DNA of 64,000 nt from Polyangium sp. y55x31 (lineage in GTDB: Bacteria; Myxococcota_A; Polyangia; Polyangiales; Polyangiaceae): positions 117,758-181,757 of the forward strand of contig NZ_JARZHG010000023.1 of NCBI RefSeq assembly GCF_029946505.1, in the 5' to 3' direction. The notes beneath the pieces are model-generated. The model saw nothing but the letters and a program-made list of their open reading frames with translations, was not told the DNA's origin and made no database searches. The position numbers were made by a program, and so were the translations under genes. The first letter of the stretch is position 1. Every line of letters begins with the position of its first letter. Shown in pieces: positions 7,857-16,654 of the stretch.

Positions 7857-8924
7857 TTGAAGCAACTCGTCATCACCACGTCCTATCCGGCCAGCGACGC
7901 CGATCCCTCGGGCCACTTCGTCCGCACCGAGGCACGCGCGCTCGCGCGGCAAGGGCACGAGGTGCACGTCGTCGCGCCCGGAGGATCACCCTTCGACGAG
8001 TCCACGCAGGATCCCGCAGTCGCCTCGCTTCACGTGCACCCCGCAGGAGGAGGCGCGCTCTTCGGATGGCCAGGCGCGATCGATCGCGCACGCCGCTCAC
8101 CCGCCCGCCTGCTCCACGCACTCCCGTTCGCCGTCGCCGCGCGCGCGCGTGCCTCCGCGATCGGCCCTGTCGATCGCGCCATCGCGCACTGGATCGTCCC
8201 CTCGGCCGTTCCCCTTCTGCTCGGTTTTCCCGCGCCGCTCGAGGTCGTCGGCCATGGCGCGGACGTGCGCCTCCTCTGCGCGATGCCCGCCGCCGCGCGC
8301 CTCTTCATCGTGCGCTCCCTCCTCGATCGCGACGCCTCCTTCCGCTTCGCCGCAACGACCTCCCTCGACGCCCTCTCCCGCACCTTGCCCGCGCCGCTCG
8401 CTGCACGCCTCGAACGCGCCTCCCGCATCGAGCCCGTCCTCCTCGACCTCCCCGACGTCACCACGCGCGCCCATGCACTTCGCGCCGCGCTCGATCCTCA
8501 CCCGTCCGCGGACAAACTCATCGTCACCGCAGGCCGCCTCGTCCCCGGAAAGCGTGTCGACCTCGCGATCGAGGCCGCGACCTCCGCGTCGATGTCGATC
8601 GTCATCGTCGGTGATGGCCCGCTGCGCGCCGAACTCGAGGCCCTCGCGCGTGCCCGTCGCACCACTGCACATTTCGTCGGCCTCGTGCCGCGAGACGAAG
8701 CCCTCGCATGGATCGCCGCAGCCGACGTGCTCCTGCACGCCTCCGCAGAAGAAGCTGCGCCCACCGTCGTGCGCGAGGCACGCGCACTCGGCGTGCCCGT
8801 CGTGGCCTGCGCAGCCGGTGACGTCGCCGTGTGGGCTCGCCACGACCCCGGCCTCGTCGTCGCCCCGCCCGACGTCCAAGCCCTTTCGGCCGCGCTCCAA
8901 GCCGCCGCGGCTGCGCGTACGTAG
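7857..8924 (+). CDS. GT4-type glycosyltransferase
   Basis: 355 residues, GT-B fold. The N-terminal Rossmann half begins MKQLVITTSYPASDADPSG. The C-terminal half has the usual signs of a retaining GT4 enzyme: VTAGRLVPGKRVDLAIEA, IVIVGDGPLR, then HASAEEAAPTVVREARALGVPVVA with the nucleotide-sugar-contacting E-x7-E spacing. It probably transfers a sugar to a lipid or polysaccharide precursor at the cytoplasmic membrane; donor and acceptor are unknown. The start codon is TTG at 7857, as no ATG is available upstream. No other glycan gene adjoins it. Confidence 0.85.
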   Translation: MKQLVITTSYPASDADPSGHFVRTEARALARQGHEVHVVAPGGSPFDESTQDPAVASLHVHPAGGGALFGWPGAIDRARRSPARLLHALPFAVAARARASAIGPVDRAIAHWIVPSAVPLLLGFPAPLEVVGHGADVRLLCAMPAAARLFIVRSLLDRDASFRFAATTSLDALSRTLPAPLAARLERASRIEPVLLDLPDVTTRAHALRAALDPHPSADKLIVTAGRLVPGKRVDLAIEAATSASMSIVIVGDGPLRAELEALARARRTTAHFVGLVPRDEALAWIAAADVLLHASAEEAAPTVVREARALGVPVVACAAGDVAVWARHDPGLVVAPPDVQALSAALQAAAAART

Positions 8925-9042
8925 TGCGCCCCCCAAAATCCGCAACGGACGTACAAAAGCGACGAACGAGGCTCTTGCAATCCTCGACAGTTCGACTAGG
9001 GTGCCGCCTCGCCCTGCAGGGGAAACACCACGCAGAGCGGTT

Positions 9043-9117
9043 CGGGGCGTAGCGCAGCCTGGTTAGCGCACTTGACTGGGGGTCAAGGGGTCGGTGGTTC
9101 AAATCCACTCGCCCCGA
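9043..9117 (+). tRNA. tRNA-Pro (anticodon GGG)
   Basis: A 75-nt cloverleaf. The acceptor stem pairs CGGGGCG (9043-9049) with CGCCCCG (9110-9116), with discriminator A9117. The anticodon arm is CTTGA/TCAAG with loop CTGGGGG, so the anticodon is GGG at 9078-9080. The T arm contains GGTTCAAATCC. CCA is not encoded. A strong intrinsic terminator begins four bases later, and a copy of the dispersed hairpin element follows. Confidence 0.95.
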
Positions 9118-9120
9118 CAA

Positions 9121-9160
9121 GGTCCGGAGGATGAACGTCCTCCGGACCTTTCGGTTTTTT
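9121..9160 (+). terminator. Intrinsic terminator after tRNA-Pro
   Basis: A perfect 11-bp stem (GGTCCGGAGGA 9121-9131 with TCCTCCGGACC 9138-9148), a 6-base loop, then TTTCGG and six T's ending at 9160. This is a classical rho-independent terminator, so the adjacent repeat element is not needed to end this tRNA transcript. Confidence 0.9.
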
Positions 9161-9184
9161 GTGCTTCGTAAAGAAGCCGTTTCG

Positions 9185-9493
9185 CTGGGGCTTTGCCCCA
9201 GGCCCCACCGGGGCTGTCCGCCCCTGGACCCGGACCAGCGCAAGCGCTGGACTCGGGGTCGATGAACTGCGCGATGCGCAGTTCATCGAACGAGCCGGGT
9301 CAAGACCGGCGACGCTCCCGTCAACCGAGACGGAAGCGCTGACGGTTCAGCGTGAAACGCACGTTCGTCGTCTTGCCGCCGGGCCTGCTGGAAAAACTGC
9401 GCACCGCGCAGTTTTTCCACCTGAGGTCCAGGGCTTGCCCTGGTTCGGGTCGAGGGGCGAACAGCCCCCGCGGGGTCCGGGGCAGCGCCCCGG
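9185..9493. repeat. Dispersed inverted-arm hairpin element, copy A
   Basis: About 309 bp. Left arm: stem-loops CTGGGGC/GCCCCAG (9185-9201), GGGGC/GCCCC, CCAGCGC/GCGCTGG (9235-9250), and a perfect 13-bp stem CGATGAACTGCGC with its complement around loop GAT (9260-9288). Right arm, in mirrored order: GGAAAAACTGCGC with complement (9390-9418), CCAGGGC/GCCCTGG (9428-9443), GGGGC/GCCCC-type, and CCGGGGC/GCCCCGG (9477-9493). A central spacer of about 100 bp separates the arms. It lies between tRNA-Pro (+) and a lipoprotein gene (-). It has no credible coding capacity and the same family recurs four times in the window. A separate GCGCGGCC/GGCCGCGC hairpin (9519-9539) follows and may end the lipoprotein mRNA. 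Confidence 0.9.
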
Positions 9494-9543
9494 CTCCACG
9501 GTCCAGGATGAGACCGATGCGCGGCCGCTAGGGCCGCGCGGGG

Positions 9544-10026
9544 TCATTTGAAGCCGATGCGGAAGTTGACCGGGCCGCAGTCAGGCGCGTCGTCCATCGA
9601 CAGCGTTGCCTCGTGCCGGCCGGGGTCACCGGTCACGGTAAGACTGCCGCCCGTGCTGCGGTCGCCCTTGTCGCCGACGCCGATGGGCAGGTCGAGGGCT
9701 GCGCCTGCGCCGTTCCAGGTCAGACGCAGCGACGCCGTCGTCTGTTGATCGACGGGGCTCAGGTTCTCGCCCTTGAACTCGATGACCAGACGCTCGGCGT
9801 TGGGGATGTCCGAACGGAACGTTGCCTTGGCGCCGCAGTCCATGCGGAAGCGATGCGTATCGCCGCGCTTGATCGGCAGTGCTGCGGAGGTCGGAGGCTG
9901 GAACGCATCGCCCTTCTTCGGCGGCGGGATCTTCACGACGATGCAGCCCGCGGATGCTGCGGCGAGGAGACCGAGCGTTGCGATACGCGCGGCCCCGGAA
10001 AGAATCGCGGAAACCTTCTTCGACAT
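9544..10026 (-). CDS. Putative lipoprotein, unknown function
   Basis: 160 residues. A basic start (MSKKVS), a hydrophobic stretch and a weak lipobox ending in A-S-A-G-C suggest a lipid-anchored envelope protein. The remainder is beta-rich with two further cysteines (MDCGAKA and PDCGPV) that could form a disulfide. The family is not recognised. The ATG at 10026 is chosen because GGAGG lies eight bases upstream; an in-frame ATG at 10041 lacks this. Confidence 0.75.
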   Translation of the reverse strand: MSKKVSAILSGAARIATLGLLAAASAGCIVVKIPPPKKGDAFQPPTSAALPIKRGDTHRFRMDCGAKATFRSDIPNAERLVIEFKGENLSPVDQQTTASLRLTWNGAGAALDLPIGVGDKGDRSTGGSLTVTGDPGRHEATLSMDDAPDCGPVNFRIGFK

Positions 10027-10181
10027 GACAAGCGCCTCCATGGAGCCCGCCGGCCCCCTCCGCGCCCGTGCGGGTACGGATCGGCGGCTACCATTTCGCG
10101 TATAAACGACGTCGCGTGGAAGATCCACTCTTTCACGCGCTCCGTGGCGCAGCACGCGCTTCGTAGTATCGTCCGCGTCCC

Positions 10182-10670
10182 ATGGCCGAATCCACCCTCG
10201 ATCTCCGCGGCTTGCCCAAGGACCGCGCCTACGACGAATTGGACCGCACGCTCGAAGCCGTCCTCGCGGGCCTCTGTGATCCCATCGCGGCCATGGCCAC
10301 GATGAGCGCGCTCCTGCATCATGGCTTCGGCCATCTCTGGACCGGCTTCTACCGCGTCGTCGGACCCGACCTCCTCCGCGTCGGTCCTTATCAAGGCACG
10401 CTCGGCTGCCTCGAAATCCCCTTCGGCAAGGGCGTCTGTGGCACTGCGGCTCGCGAGCGCCGAACCGTCGTCGTCCCCGATGTGCACGCCTTCCCCGGCC
10501 ACATCACCTGCGACGCTCGCTCCCGCTCCGAAATCGTCGTCCCCGTCCTCGATGCCTCGGGCGCGCTCCTCGCTGTGCTCGACATCGACGCCGACCGCCC
10601 TGCTGCCTTCGACGACGAGGACCGGCGCCGCCTCGAGGCGCTCGTCGGCTGGTTCGCCCGCACGCCTTGA
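10182..10670 (+). CDS. msrC: Free methionine-(R)-sulfoxide reductase (GAF fold)
   Basis: 162 residues. GAF-domain enzyme that reduces free L-Met-(R)-sulfoxide with thioredoxin. The three cysteines of the family are present with the E. coli enzyme's spacing: C76 (GTLGCLEI), C86 (GVCGTA) and C110 (ITCDARSRSEIVVP). The HLWTGFYR motif and the DIDADRPAAF end segment also fit. It is cytosolic. It stands alone between a lipoprotein gene transcribed away from it and the amidase downstream, and adds to the oxidative-damage-repair theme of this stretch. Confidence 0.93.
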   Translation: MAESTLDLRGLPKDRAYDELDRTLEAVLAGLCDPIAAMATMSALLHHGFGHLWTGFYRVVGPDLLRVGPYQGTLGCLEIPFGKGVCGTAARERRTVVVPDVHAFPGHITCDARSRSEIVVPVLDASGALLAVLDIDADRPAAFDDEDRRRLEALVGWFARTP

Positions 10671-10715
10671 AGGGGCATCTTCCCTCTTCGCAGCCCATCC
10701 CTTACACTCGCCCGC

Positions 10716-11531
10716 ATGCTCCGCCCCACCTTGCGAATGCCGTGCGGATATCCCGACGCGGCGCCGCATCTCCGCGACGAGGTCCGCCTCCTGCAGCGTG
10801 AGCTCAAGCGTTGGGCGTATTCCATGAGCCCCGACGGCCAGTTCGGCCCGCGGACCGACGCCGCCGTGCGCCATTTCCAGCGCAAGCGGGGCCTCAAGGA
10901 CGACGGCATCGTCGGACCGCGCACCTGGGATGCCGTCCTCGATCCCGACGCGAAGGCCATTGGCGCGAGCTTCCAGTATCGGCCCGCCGGCGGCGCGGAT
11001 CCCACCCCCTCTGCGCCCGCGCGCCCGGCGCCGGCCCCGGCCACACCCAAACCCTCCGAGCCCGAGCCGGCCCCGGTGAATCCCGGCGCGGGCAGCGCCT
11101 CGTGGATGGCCATCGCGCGCAAGGAAGAGGGCACCCGCGAGACCTCGGGCAAGGCGGCCAATCCGCGCATCATCGAGTATCACGCGACGACCACGCTCCG
11201 CGCGAAGTCGGACGAGATCGCGTGGTGCGCCTCGTTCGTGAACTGGGTCCTCAAGAAGGCCGGCATCAAGGGCACGAACTCGGCCGCCGCCGCGAGCTGG
11301 GTGAAATGGGGTTCGCCCACGACCGCGCGCCAGGGCGCGATCACCGTCATCTACAATTCCAGCGCCGCGAACTCGTCCCTGTCGACGTCCGGCAATCACG
11401 TCGGGTTCCTGGTCCGCGAGACGAACACCCATTACGTTCTCCTCGGCGGAAACCAATCGAACTCCGTGAAGGAATCGAGCTTCGCCAAGACGAAATGGCG
11501 GCTCAAGGCCTATCGCTGGCCGTCGTCCTGA
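10716..11531 (+). CDS. Peptidoglycan-binding/CHAP-like amidase
   Basis: 271 residues. Residues about 20-82 form a peptidoglycan-binding type 1 domain (LLQRELKRWAY, then FGPRTDAAVRHFQ and VGPRTWDAVL). A Pro-rich linker (about 90-127) follows, then an NlpC/P60-CHAP-like amidase domain of the TIGR02594 type with C171 (AWCASFVNW) and H228 (GNHVGF) as the likely catalytic pair. It should cleave the peptide part of peptidoglycan. No signal peptide is visible, so it is either released by lysis or phage-like, or exported by another route. It starts 45 bp after msrC. Confidence 0.85.
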   Translation: MLRPTLRMPCGYPDAAPHLRDEVRLLQRELKRWAYSMSPDGQFGPRTDAAVRHFQRKRGLKDDGIVGPRTWDAVLDPDAKAIGASFQYRPAGGADPTPSAPARPAPAPATPKPSEPEPAPVNPGAGSASWMAIARKEEGTRETSGKAANPRIIEYHATTTLRAKSDEIAWCASFVNWVLKKAGIKGTNSAAAASWVKWGSPTTARQGAITVIYNSSAANSSLSTSGNHVGFLVRETNTHYVLLGGNQSNSVKESSFAKTKWRLKAYRWPSS

Positions 11532-11594
11532 GGGGGACGCGAGGCGATCTCGCTTCGCGATCTCGCTGCGCCGAACGATTCGGCGCTCTGACAT

Positions 11595-14500
11595 TCACCG
11601 CTTCGTCGCCGGCCCGCCCGCGTCTCGTTGCACGAACGCCGAGGCAGACGGCAAAAGCCGGGTCGTGCCCTCCGCCGTGAATCGGTGCTCGTCCCCGCGC
11701 GCGTCCCAGATCACGACGCGCCGGATCGCTCCCAGATCCCCCCGCGCGACGAGCACCCGGTCGACCTCGATCCGGGCCCGCGCGCATCCAGCACGCGGCC
11801 TGCGCGGGACCGCCGAGATCACCGCCATCCACGCGCGCTCCTCGTCCCCCGAGACCACGACGTCGAACGCCGCGGCGAGGCCCTCCGAAACGACCGCTGC
11901 GAGCGCGATATATGGCGAATCCTCCAGCGTCGACTTCGCGATCACGTGCCCGCGACGCACGAGTGAGGTCTCGTACCCATTCGCGACCAGGACCTCCTCC
12001 GCCGGATCGTCCGCGAAGATGCGTACGAGCGGCTCGCCGTCCTCGCCGCGCCACGCGTCCACGAGCTCCGCCACCTCCTCCACGCCCTCCGCGTGTACGG
12101 TCGTCCGCCGCAATGCCACGCGATAGGCCGACGTGCCCGTATACAGCGCCGCGAGCGCGCCGAGCAGCTCACCGTCGGGCCCCGTCCTCGGCTCCGATGG
12201 CGTGATTCCGGGCAGCACGACCTCGGGCGCCTCGCCCCGCGCGCGCCCGGACGGCGCGATCGCGCCCTCGTCCTGCTGCTCGAGGAGGAGCAGCGGACAC
12301 GAGAGCCACGGGACCGGAGGCTCCGCGGAGAGAGATGTATCGGGCCGACAAACGGCCGCCGCGTGGCTGCGAATCGCCCGCGTGTTCGCCCAGCCGAGCC
12401 CTCCGCCCGGCGCTGCCACCGGCAGCGTCTTGCCCCCGGCAGCGCCCTCCTTCCGCGCGGCGACGGGCGCGCCGGCGAGCGCGTGGATCCACGAAAGGCC
12501 CGAGGGATCCCGCGCGCCGAGCGCGTCACGCGTCTCGCCGGAGATCGACGTGATCCGCGCCCCGATCTCGCGGACGAACCAGCCATCGAGGGGCTTCATG
12601 GCCGCCCGCACGGCGCCCCACGCCCGCGCGAGCGCCGCTTCTCCGCCTCGCGTGAACGATTTCTCCAGAAAGCTCCGCGCCTCCTCCTCGTCCGCGCGGA
12701 AGAGCGCGAGGATCCCCGCGCAGCCGAGCAGGAAGGGATCCGACCCGCCGTGCTCCGCGGCCTCCCGCAGGTGCTTGCGGGCGACCTCGAACGAAGCCTC
12801 GCTCGCCGGCACGCCGAACCCCTGCAGCATCGACGCGACCCGCAAGAGCGCGAGCCCGGCGCGCCCGAGGATACGTGGCCTCCGCGGATCGTCCCAGCGC
12901 GCGCGGAGCGACGCCTCCGCGAGCGCCGCGCGCGCCTCGTCCACGCGCCCTTCCCGCTCGAGCACGCACGCGAGCGAATACGACACCCCCGCGACCAGCG
13001 CGAGCAGGCTCGGCCCCGCTTCGAGCCGGAGCCACGCACGCATCAGCCGATCCCGCAGGATCGAAAGCGCCTCGCTCGCCTCCCGCGCCTCTCCACGCGC
13101 GGCCCGCGCGATCGCGTGCGAGCACTCCGCCGCGCAAAGCGCCTCCAGCACGGGCAGGTGAAGCGTCCCCCCGAAACGCGCGCGCACCTCGGCGATCCGC
13201 GCCTCCGCCTCCTCGTGCCGGCCCGCGGCGTCGAGCGCCGTCACCTCGTTGCACGCGACGGCGGCCGCGATCTCGAACGAAGGCGTCTCCGTGGCCCCCG
13301 CGAGCCGCTCGCGCAGCCCCGCGAGCGTCGTGGCGGCCTTTCCGGGGTGGCCCGCGAGCGCCAGCGTCGCCGCCGCATTCGCGGCCCCGAGGGCAAACCA
13401 CGCAGAGAGCGCCTGCGCGCCGGGCGCGTCGGCCCGGAGGGCGAGCTCCCTCGCCGCTTCGAGCGCCCGATCATGCGCGCCCATGCGCCCGAGCGAGAAC
13501 ACCGACCCCGAGAGCGACGCCGCCTCCACGGCGCGATAGCCACTGCCCGCGGCGCCCACACCTGCGGCGCAGGCCATCGAAAAATGGTTTGCAGCGGTAT
13601 CGTCCCAGCCGAGCTCCTGGCAGCAGATGCCCGCCGCGTGGGCCGCGTCGGCGTGCACGGCCCCGAGCCACGGCGGCTCTCCCGTCAGGCGTATCTCCTC
13701 GGCGAGCTCGAGCGCCATCCCGAGGTGCTTGCACGCCTCGGCCCAGGCCTCGCGGCCCGCGTGGAATTTGCCCTGGCGATACGACGCGAGCAGCACGGCC
13801 GTGAGGAACTCCCGGTCCTCGAATCGCCGCGGGAAAAAGCGCCGGATCACCTCGCCGTAATCGGAGACGCTCGTGTCGCCCGACTCGATCGAAAGATCCC
13901 CGAGCGCGAGCAAGGCCCGCGCCGCGTCGCGTGAACCTCCCTCGTCGCGGATCTCGCCGCGCGCGATCTCGAGATACGCCTTCCTCGCGGCCCGAAAATT
14001 CCCCTCGGCCCGGAGCGCCGCCGCGCGCACGAACGGATCTCCCTCGATGAGCCGCACGCTCTGCGGCGTGCGCGCGGACCCGGGCGACGAGCCCCGATCC
14101 TCCACGACGAGCCGCGACGACGGCGGCGGCGACGAATCGGGCCCGGATCGCCCGCGCCGCGCCTCGATCGCGGCCCACAGATCCCGCGAGCTCGGCCGCG
14201 CCGCCTCGCCCACGTCGAGCGGGCTCTGGCGCCGCAGGCATTGCACGAATCGCAGATAGGCGTGCGCCAGGCTCTTCGGATCCGCGGCCGACTCGATCTC
14301 CGCCGCGATCGCCGCGCCCCGCGCCGCCCGCTCGTTCCACGGGATCGTCGCGAGCCCGAGGTAGGGCCCGAGATCTCGGCCCATCACGTTCGTCGTCTCG
14401 TAAATCAGCCCTTCGAGCTGCTCCTTCGCCTCCTGCACGAACGCGCGCCCGCTCGCGCCCTCCTCCACGCGCACGAGCAGCGGAAACAGCGGAAGCGGCC

Positions 14501-15140
14501 GGCTCGCGTCCACGAGCACGCGCCGCGCATGCGCGAACCGCCCGAGCTCGATCGCCTCCTCCAGCGACGCGTCGTCCACGAGCAGCACGAGCTTGTCCAC
14601 GAGGTGCGCGGCGAGCAGCGCCGTTGCCTCGGTCCGGCCCGAGGGCACGTTCACGAGCACCTCGTCGTACCGGGCCCGGAGCGCCTGCGCGAGCGGCGCG
14701 AGCAGCCACGGGTTATCCTCGATCACCCGCGCCCGCGTCACGGCTGATCGCGCCCCCTCGGCGGGCCAGTAAAACATCTCGGCCGGCGCTCCGCCGAGCT
14801 TGAGCGGCACCACGCGGATCGCCGCGCCGCCGTCGAGGAACTGCGTGATCCCGGCGCGCACGACCGCCTCGGGCGGCGCATCCCGCCCCCGCCCGGACAC
14901 GAGCGGCGAGACGGCCGCGCGCACGCCTTCGAAGAAATCGACGACCCCCGCGCCCCTCCGGCCCTCGCCTCGCCCCTGGAAATATCGCTCCAGGGCGGGC
15001 TCGTCGACGGCCAGATCCACGACGAGCACGCGCTTGCCTTTTTGCGCCAGGAGCGCGCCGACATTGGCGATGGCCATCGCGCGCCCGACGCCTCCGCGTG
15101 CCGAAGCGAGCCCGACGATGATCCCCTGCCGATCGCTCAC
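11595..15140 (-). CDS. Deviant MinD/ParA-like P-loop protein with TPR-like body
   Basis: 1181 residues with a GTG start at 15140 preceded by GAGGG. Residues 1-300 look like a MinD/ParA/SIMIBI NTPase (IIVGLAS, then VLVVDLAVDEP), but the deviant Walker A reads A-R-G-G-V-G-R-A-M (14-22). Both lysines are arginine and the Mg-binding Thr is Ala. About residues 350-850 are repetitive alpha-helical Ala/Glu/Arg-rich sequence typical of TPR arrays. The C-terminal 250 residues are mixed alpha/beta and unrecognised. No signal or membrane segment is seen. It resembles the 'KGGVGR-motif variant' ATPases found with TPR partners. It stands alone, divergent from arfB. Function is unknown; a scaffold or signalling/conflict-system role is conceivable. 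Confidence 0.8.
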   Translation of the reverse strand: MSDRQGIIVGLASARGGVGRAMAIANVGALLAQKGKRVLVVDLAVDEPALERYFQGRGEGRRGAGVVDFFEGVRAAVSPLVSGRGRDAPPEAVVRAGITQFLDGGAAIRVVPLKLGGAPAEMFYWPAEGARSAVTRARVIEDNPWLLAPLAQALRARYDEVLVNVPSGRTEATALLAAHLVDKLVLLVDDASLEEAIELGRFAHARRVLVDASRPLPLFPLLVRVEEGASGRAFVQEAKEQLEGLIYETTNVMGRDLGPYLGLATIPWNERAARGAAIAAEIESAADPKSLAHAYLRFVQCLRRQSPLDVGEAARPSSRDLWAAIEARRGRSGPDSSPPPSSRLVVEDRGSSPGSARTPQSVRLIEGDPFVRAAALRAEGNFRAARKAYLEIARGEIRDEGGSRDAARALLALGDLSIESGDTSVSDYGEVIRRFFPRRFEDREFLTAVLLASYRQGKFHAGREAWAEACKHLGMALELAEEIRLTGEPPWLGAVHADAAHAAGICCQELGWDDTAANHFSMACAAGVGAAGSGYRAVEAASLSGSVFSLGRMGAHDRALEAARELALRADAPGAQALSAWFALGAANAAATLALAGHPGKAATTLAGLRERLAGATETPSFEIAAAVACNEVTALDAAGRHEEAEARIAEVRARFGGTLHLPVLEALCAAECSHAIARAARGEAREASEALSILRDRLMRAWLRLEAGPSLLALVAGVSYSLACVLEREGRVDEARAALAEASLRARWDDPRRPRILGRAGLALLRVASMLQGFGVPASEASFEVARKHLREAAEHGGSDPFLLGCAGILALFRADEEEARSFLEKSFTRGGEAALARAWGAVRAAMKPLDGWFVREIGARITSISGETRDALGARDPSGLSWIHALAGAPVAARKEGAAGGKTLPVAAPGGGLGWANTRAIRSHAAAVCRPDTSLSAEPPVPWLSCPLLLLEQQDEGAIAPSGRARGEAPEVVLPGITPSEPRTGPDGELLGALAALYTGTSAYRVALRRTTVHAEGVEEVAELVDAWRGEDGEPLVRIFADDPAEEVLVANGYETSLVRRGHVIAKSTLEDSPYIALAAVVSEGLAAAFDVVVSGDEERAWMAVISAVPRRPRAGCARARIEVDRVLVARGDLGAIRRVVIWDARGDEHRFTAEGTTRLLPSASAFVQRDAGGPATKR

Positions 15141-15341
15141 GCCGCCCTCGTCCCCGCTTCCGTCCCGCGCCCGGGAATTCGGCGGGGTCCGGACTCTACC
15201 GGACGCGGGTGTCGCCTGGCAATAGATGCCCCGCTTCGGTGAGCGCTCTTGCAGGCAATGATGCGCGGCATCGGTTCGTATCTCGACGAACGCCTGCCTC
15301 GATGCTTTCCTCCGCGCGGCAACGCGACGAGGAGACGACCC

Positions 15342-15794
15342 GTGGATCCCCGAGAAACCCGCACACCCTCCGACGCCATCGTGGTGAACGATCACGTTCA
15401 CGTCCCTTCGTCGGCCCTCGTCGTCACGACGGCGCGTTCGTCCGGTCCCGGCGGTCAGAACGTGAACAAGGTCGAGTCCAAGGTCGACGTCCGGGTCGAT
15501 CTCGCTGCGATCGTGGGCCTCGACGACGGCGCGCGTGCGCGCCTGCTCGCGGCGGTACGCACGCGCCTCGACGCCGAGGGCAAGCTACGCGTCACGAGCC
15601 AGAGGACGCGGGATCAGTTGAAAAACCTGGCCGACGCCCACGACAAGATCCGCGCGCTCGTCGCGGCGGCGCTCGTCGCGCCCAAGCCTCGCAAGCCCAC
15701 GCGCCCGAGCCGCGGCGCGGTCGAGCGGCGCCTCGACGAGAAAAAACGCGCCGGGGAACGCAAACGATCACGCGCCGGCCGCGCCGACGATTGA
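15342..15794 (+). CDS. arfB: Alternative ribosome-rescue hydrolase ArfB
   Basis: 150 residues. The release-factor-type GGQ motif is in SSGPGGQNVNKVESKV near residue 35, and a basic Lys/Arg-rich C-terminal tail (KKRAGERKRSRAGR) enters the empty mRNA channel in this family. It hydrolyses peptidyl-tRNA on ribosomes stalled without a stop codon. The GTG at 15342 is chosen: GAGGAG lies 7 bases upstream and the length then matches the family. It converges with the next gene, with only 19 bp between stops. Confidence 0.93.
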   Translation: MDPRETRTPSDAIVVNDHVHVPSSALVVTTARSSGPGGQNVNKVESKVDVRVDLAAIVGLDDGARARLLAAVRTRLDAEGKLRVTSQRTRDQLKNLADAHDKIRALVAAALVAPKPRKPTRPSRGAVERRLDEKKRAGERKRSRAGRADD

Positions 15795-15813
15795 AACGGG
15801 TGCGAGAATCGGG

Positions 15814-16374
15814 CTACTCGCCCTGGTTCGACTCCTGCTGACCTTCCGCTTCCGGCGGCCCGTCGTGGATCGGCACCGAGACGTGCTCGTGGACGATGAG
15901 CCATTGCCCCTCGCGCCATTCCCACACCACGGTCCAGCGCGCGTCGAACGACTCGGTCATCCCGTCCTGGAACGTGACATCGAAGTGCACGACCCCTGCG
16001 GCCAATGCGTGATTGCCGTGGGCCTCGATCCAGGCGTCGTCGCGGACCTTGGCTTTCAGGCTGCTGAACTCCGCGAGAAGTTGCTTCACACCCTTCTCGT
16101 AGGCATGGAAGCCTCGGTGCTCGAGCGGCGCGAAATCGAAAAAGACGAGGCCCTCGTCCTTCGCGTAGAACGGGGCGACCTTCCGCGGATCGAGGGTGCT
16201 CCATGCGTCCCACGTGCGTTGCATGAGCTCCGTGGTGGGCTTCTCGGGCGCGCTTTGCTGCGGCTGCGAGGTCGCGGCTTTTTTGCATCCCATGGGCGCC
16301 GCGGAGAGCGCCGGAATCGCGAGCGCGGCGCAGAGGGAGAGTCCGGCGAGGAGAGAAGAGCGAACCTTTTTCAT
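15814..16374 (-). CDS. NTF2/SnoaL-like lipoprotein
   Basis: 186 residues. A signal peptide (MKKVRSSLLAGLSLCAALAI) ends at a lipobox-like P-M-G-C, so the mature protein is probably lipid-anchored. The rest has the DUF4440/SnoaL pattern: TTELMQRTWDAWSTLDPRKVAPFYAKD, then a cone-shaped beta sheet ending in WREGQWLIVHEHVSVP. Such folds bind small ligands or act as enzymes; nothing shows which here. Confidence 0.8.
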   Translation of the reverse strand: MKKVRSSLLAGLSLCAALAIPALSAAPMGCKKAATSQPQQSAPEKPTTELMQRTWDAWSTLDPRKVAPFYAKDEGLVFFDFAPLEHRGFHAYEKGVKQLLAEFSSLKAKVRDDAWIEAHGNHALAAGVVHFDVTFQDGMTESFDARWTVVWEWREGQWLIVHEHVSVPIHDGPPEAEGQQESNQGE

Positions 16375-16571
16375 GAGCGTCGCCTCCAGCGAATCGCCGC
16401 GAGATGCACACAGCGGGCCGCCGGCCGGGGCGCTTGGACGAAAATGCGGAGTTTCAGCCCGGGAAGAAGCCAGACGAGCGCTCAGGAAAACCCGAGCAAT
16501 CAAATCGGGAGAAGCCTGATCTTTTGAAGAAATCTATGCGTTGAAGAGGTAAGACCTATTGCATGGCCCGG

Positions 16572-16599
16572 TTGACATGTCGTCGATACGTCACGTAAT
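16572..16599 (+). promoter_or_regulatory. Probable sigma-70 promoter of the hybrid kinase
   Basis: TTGACA (16572-16577), a 16-base spacer and CGTAAT (16594-16599). A transcript starting near 16606 would exclude the upstream in-frame starts, which supports the Shine-Dalgarno-backed ATG at 16655. Confidence 0.5.
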
Positions 16600-16654
16600 G
16601 TCAGCGCACACAGTCGAGTCGCCGACGACGCCGTGGCGAGCACGGGAGGACAGG

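Noticed and set aside
8602..9286. Minus-strand frames crossing tRNA-Pro (reading ...LNHRPLDPQSS...)
   Set aside because: This is the well-known spurious translation of the reverse strand of a tRNA gene. The cloverleaf on the plus strand explains the conservation.
12093..13934. Long plus-strand frame opposite the P-loop/TPR gene
   Set aside because: Arg/Pro-rich with no domain; codon bias supports the minus-strand gene.
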